DNA of 5,090 nt, taken from NCBI GenBank assembly GCA_947306185.1, contig CAMZFU010000050.1, positions 1 to 5,090 of the forward strand, read 5' to 3'. The translations under genes and the position numbers were made by a program. Positions 4,220 through 5,090 of this stretch are shown piece after piece. Every line of letters begins with the position of its first letter. Position 1 is the stretch's first letter. The notes beneath the pieces were generated by a model. That model saw only the letters and a list, made by a program, of their open reading frames with translations. It made no database searches and was not told where the DNA came from. This stretch comes from an uncultured Pseudomonadota bacterium. Lineage in GTDB: Bacteria > Pseudomonadota > Alphaproteobacteria > Rs-D84.

Positions 4220-5090
4220 ATGGTAATAGATCAGAAACTTTTGGATATAAAACGGCGTGCTGATGATATTCAGATGCAAATGAATTCGGGGGATGTGTCG
4301 GGTGCGGAATTGACCAAGCTTTCCAAAGAATATTCGCATTTGGCAGAGATTTTACCCCTGGTTGATGAATATTTTCAGACAAAGCAGGGCATAGAAGACG
4401 CAACCGAAATGCAACACGATCCGGAATTACGTGATATTGCGGCGGAACAGTTGGAAAATCTTAAACATGTCTTGCCTGATATAGAAAAACGGTTACAAAT
4501 TGCCTTGTTACCGCGAGATGATGCGGACGATAATAGTGCCATTATGGAAATCCGTGCGGGGGTGGGGGGCGAAGAATCCGCCTTGTTTGCGGGTGATTTG
4601 TTTAACCAATATAAATCGTATGCGATGCGCCATGGTTGGAAAATTGAAATGGTCGAAGAAAATGCTACGTCTTTGCATGGATATAAGGAAGTTATATTTA
4701 GGATCGAAGGTGATGGGGTGTATGCGCGTATGAAGTTTGAATCAGGTATTCATCGTGTTCAACGCGTCCCAGAAACCGAGGCGGGCGGTCGTATCCATAC
4801 CAGTGCGGTTTCTGTTGCGGTTATGCCCGAAGCCCAAGACATTGATATCGCTATTGATGAAAAAGATATCCGTATCGACGTTTTTCGTGCGTCCGGGGCA
4901 GGTGGTCAACACGTTAATAAAACCGATAGTGCGGTGCGTATCACCCATTTCCCGACGGGTATTGTGGTTACGTGCCAAAACGAACGCAGTCAGATTCAGA
5001 ACAAGGCGACGGCAATGGCGGTTTTGCGTTCTAAACTTTATGAAAAGGAACGTATGGAACAAGATGCGGCGCGTACATCGTCGCGGCGCA
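4220..5090 (+). CDS. prfA: Peptide chain release factor 1, 3' end missing
   Basis: The frame runs from ATG 4220 without a stop to the right edge, giving 290 residues of a family usually near 355-360. RF1 reads UAA and UAG in the ribosomal A site and triggers peptide release. The N-terminal helical domain (about 1-100) leads into IRAGVGGEESALFAGDL. The tripeptide P184-E-T186, in VPETEAGGRIHTSA, is the RF1-type P-x-T anticodon-like motif (RF2 has SPF). The catalytic GGQ is at 228-230, inside GAGGQHVNKTDSAVRITH, the substrate of PrmC methylation. Only the tail of the last domain is missing. The start is one base after the hisS stop, with GGGGGA (4205-4210) as ribosome site inside hisS, so the two are surely cotranscribed. 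In many bacteria prmC follows prfA and may lie just outside the window. Confidence 0.96.
   Translation, partial: MVIDQKLLDIKRRADDIQMQMNSGDVSGAELTKLSKEYSHLAEILPLVDEYFQTKQGIEDATEMQHDPELRDIAAEQLENLKHVLPDIEKRLQIALLPRDDADDNSAIMEIRAGVGGEESALFAGDLFNQYKSYAMRHGWKIEMVEENATSLHGYKEVIFRIEGDGVYARMKFESGIHRVQRVPETEAGGRIHTSAVSVAVMPEAQDIDIAIDEKDIRIDVFRASGAGGQHVNKTDSAVRITHFPTGIVVTCQNERSQIQNKATAMAVLRSKLYEKERMEQDAARTSSRR

Noticed and set aside
4500..4733. Plus-strand ORF of 77 codons inside prfA
   Set aside because: It is in a different frame from the RF1 coding sequence, which has all its motifs, and has no features of its own.

Overview
The window reads as a compact chromosomal housekeeping stretch from a Gram-negative bacterium of modest GC content (roughly 40-45% by eye). 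An uncultured or host-associated alphaproteobacterium is my best guess. This rests on the hisS-prfA pairing, the style of the proteins and the near-leaderless promoter spacing, and it is not proven. I see no mobile element, CRISPR array, rRNA or tRNA.

Layout, left to right. (1) Positions 1-594 (+) hold the 3' end of an unrecognised acidic protein with a Val/Pro/Glu-rich repeat region and a C-terminal coiled coil. (2) A very good two-way terminator at 602-629 separates it from a convergent pair on the minus strand: tcdA (1305-628, t6A dehydratase) downstream of a TatD-family hydrolase (1993-1286). These two genes overlap by 20 bases. (3) A 117-base divergent region (1994-2110) carries a good minus-strand promoter very close to the tatD start codon and the Shine-Dalgarno site of the next plus-strand gene. 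(4) Positions 2111-2725 (+) encode a six-helix HdeD/DUF308-type membrane protein. (5) The 197-base gap 2726-2922 is the most interesting part. It holds a near-consensus promoter whose predicted +1 is the A of an ATG. That ATG opens a 20-codon ORF with three His codons within four codons, followed by small hairpins, a dyad and a Shine-Dalgarno site. (6) hisS (2923-4218, histidyl-tRNA synthetase) and prfA (from 4220, release factor 1, cut by the window edge) follow as a tight two-gene operon.

The common theme is translation: histidine charging of tRNA, termination at UAA/UAG and modification of ANN-decoding tRNAs. The main hypothesis is that hisS-prfA is preceded by a leaderless histidine-sensing leader peptide. 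It would be analogous in logic to hisL and pheM of enterobacteria, and in its leaderless start to trpL of Sinorhizobium. I could not identify a classical terminator/antiterminator pair, so the mechanism (or a chance ORF) remains open.
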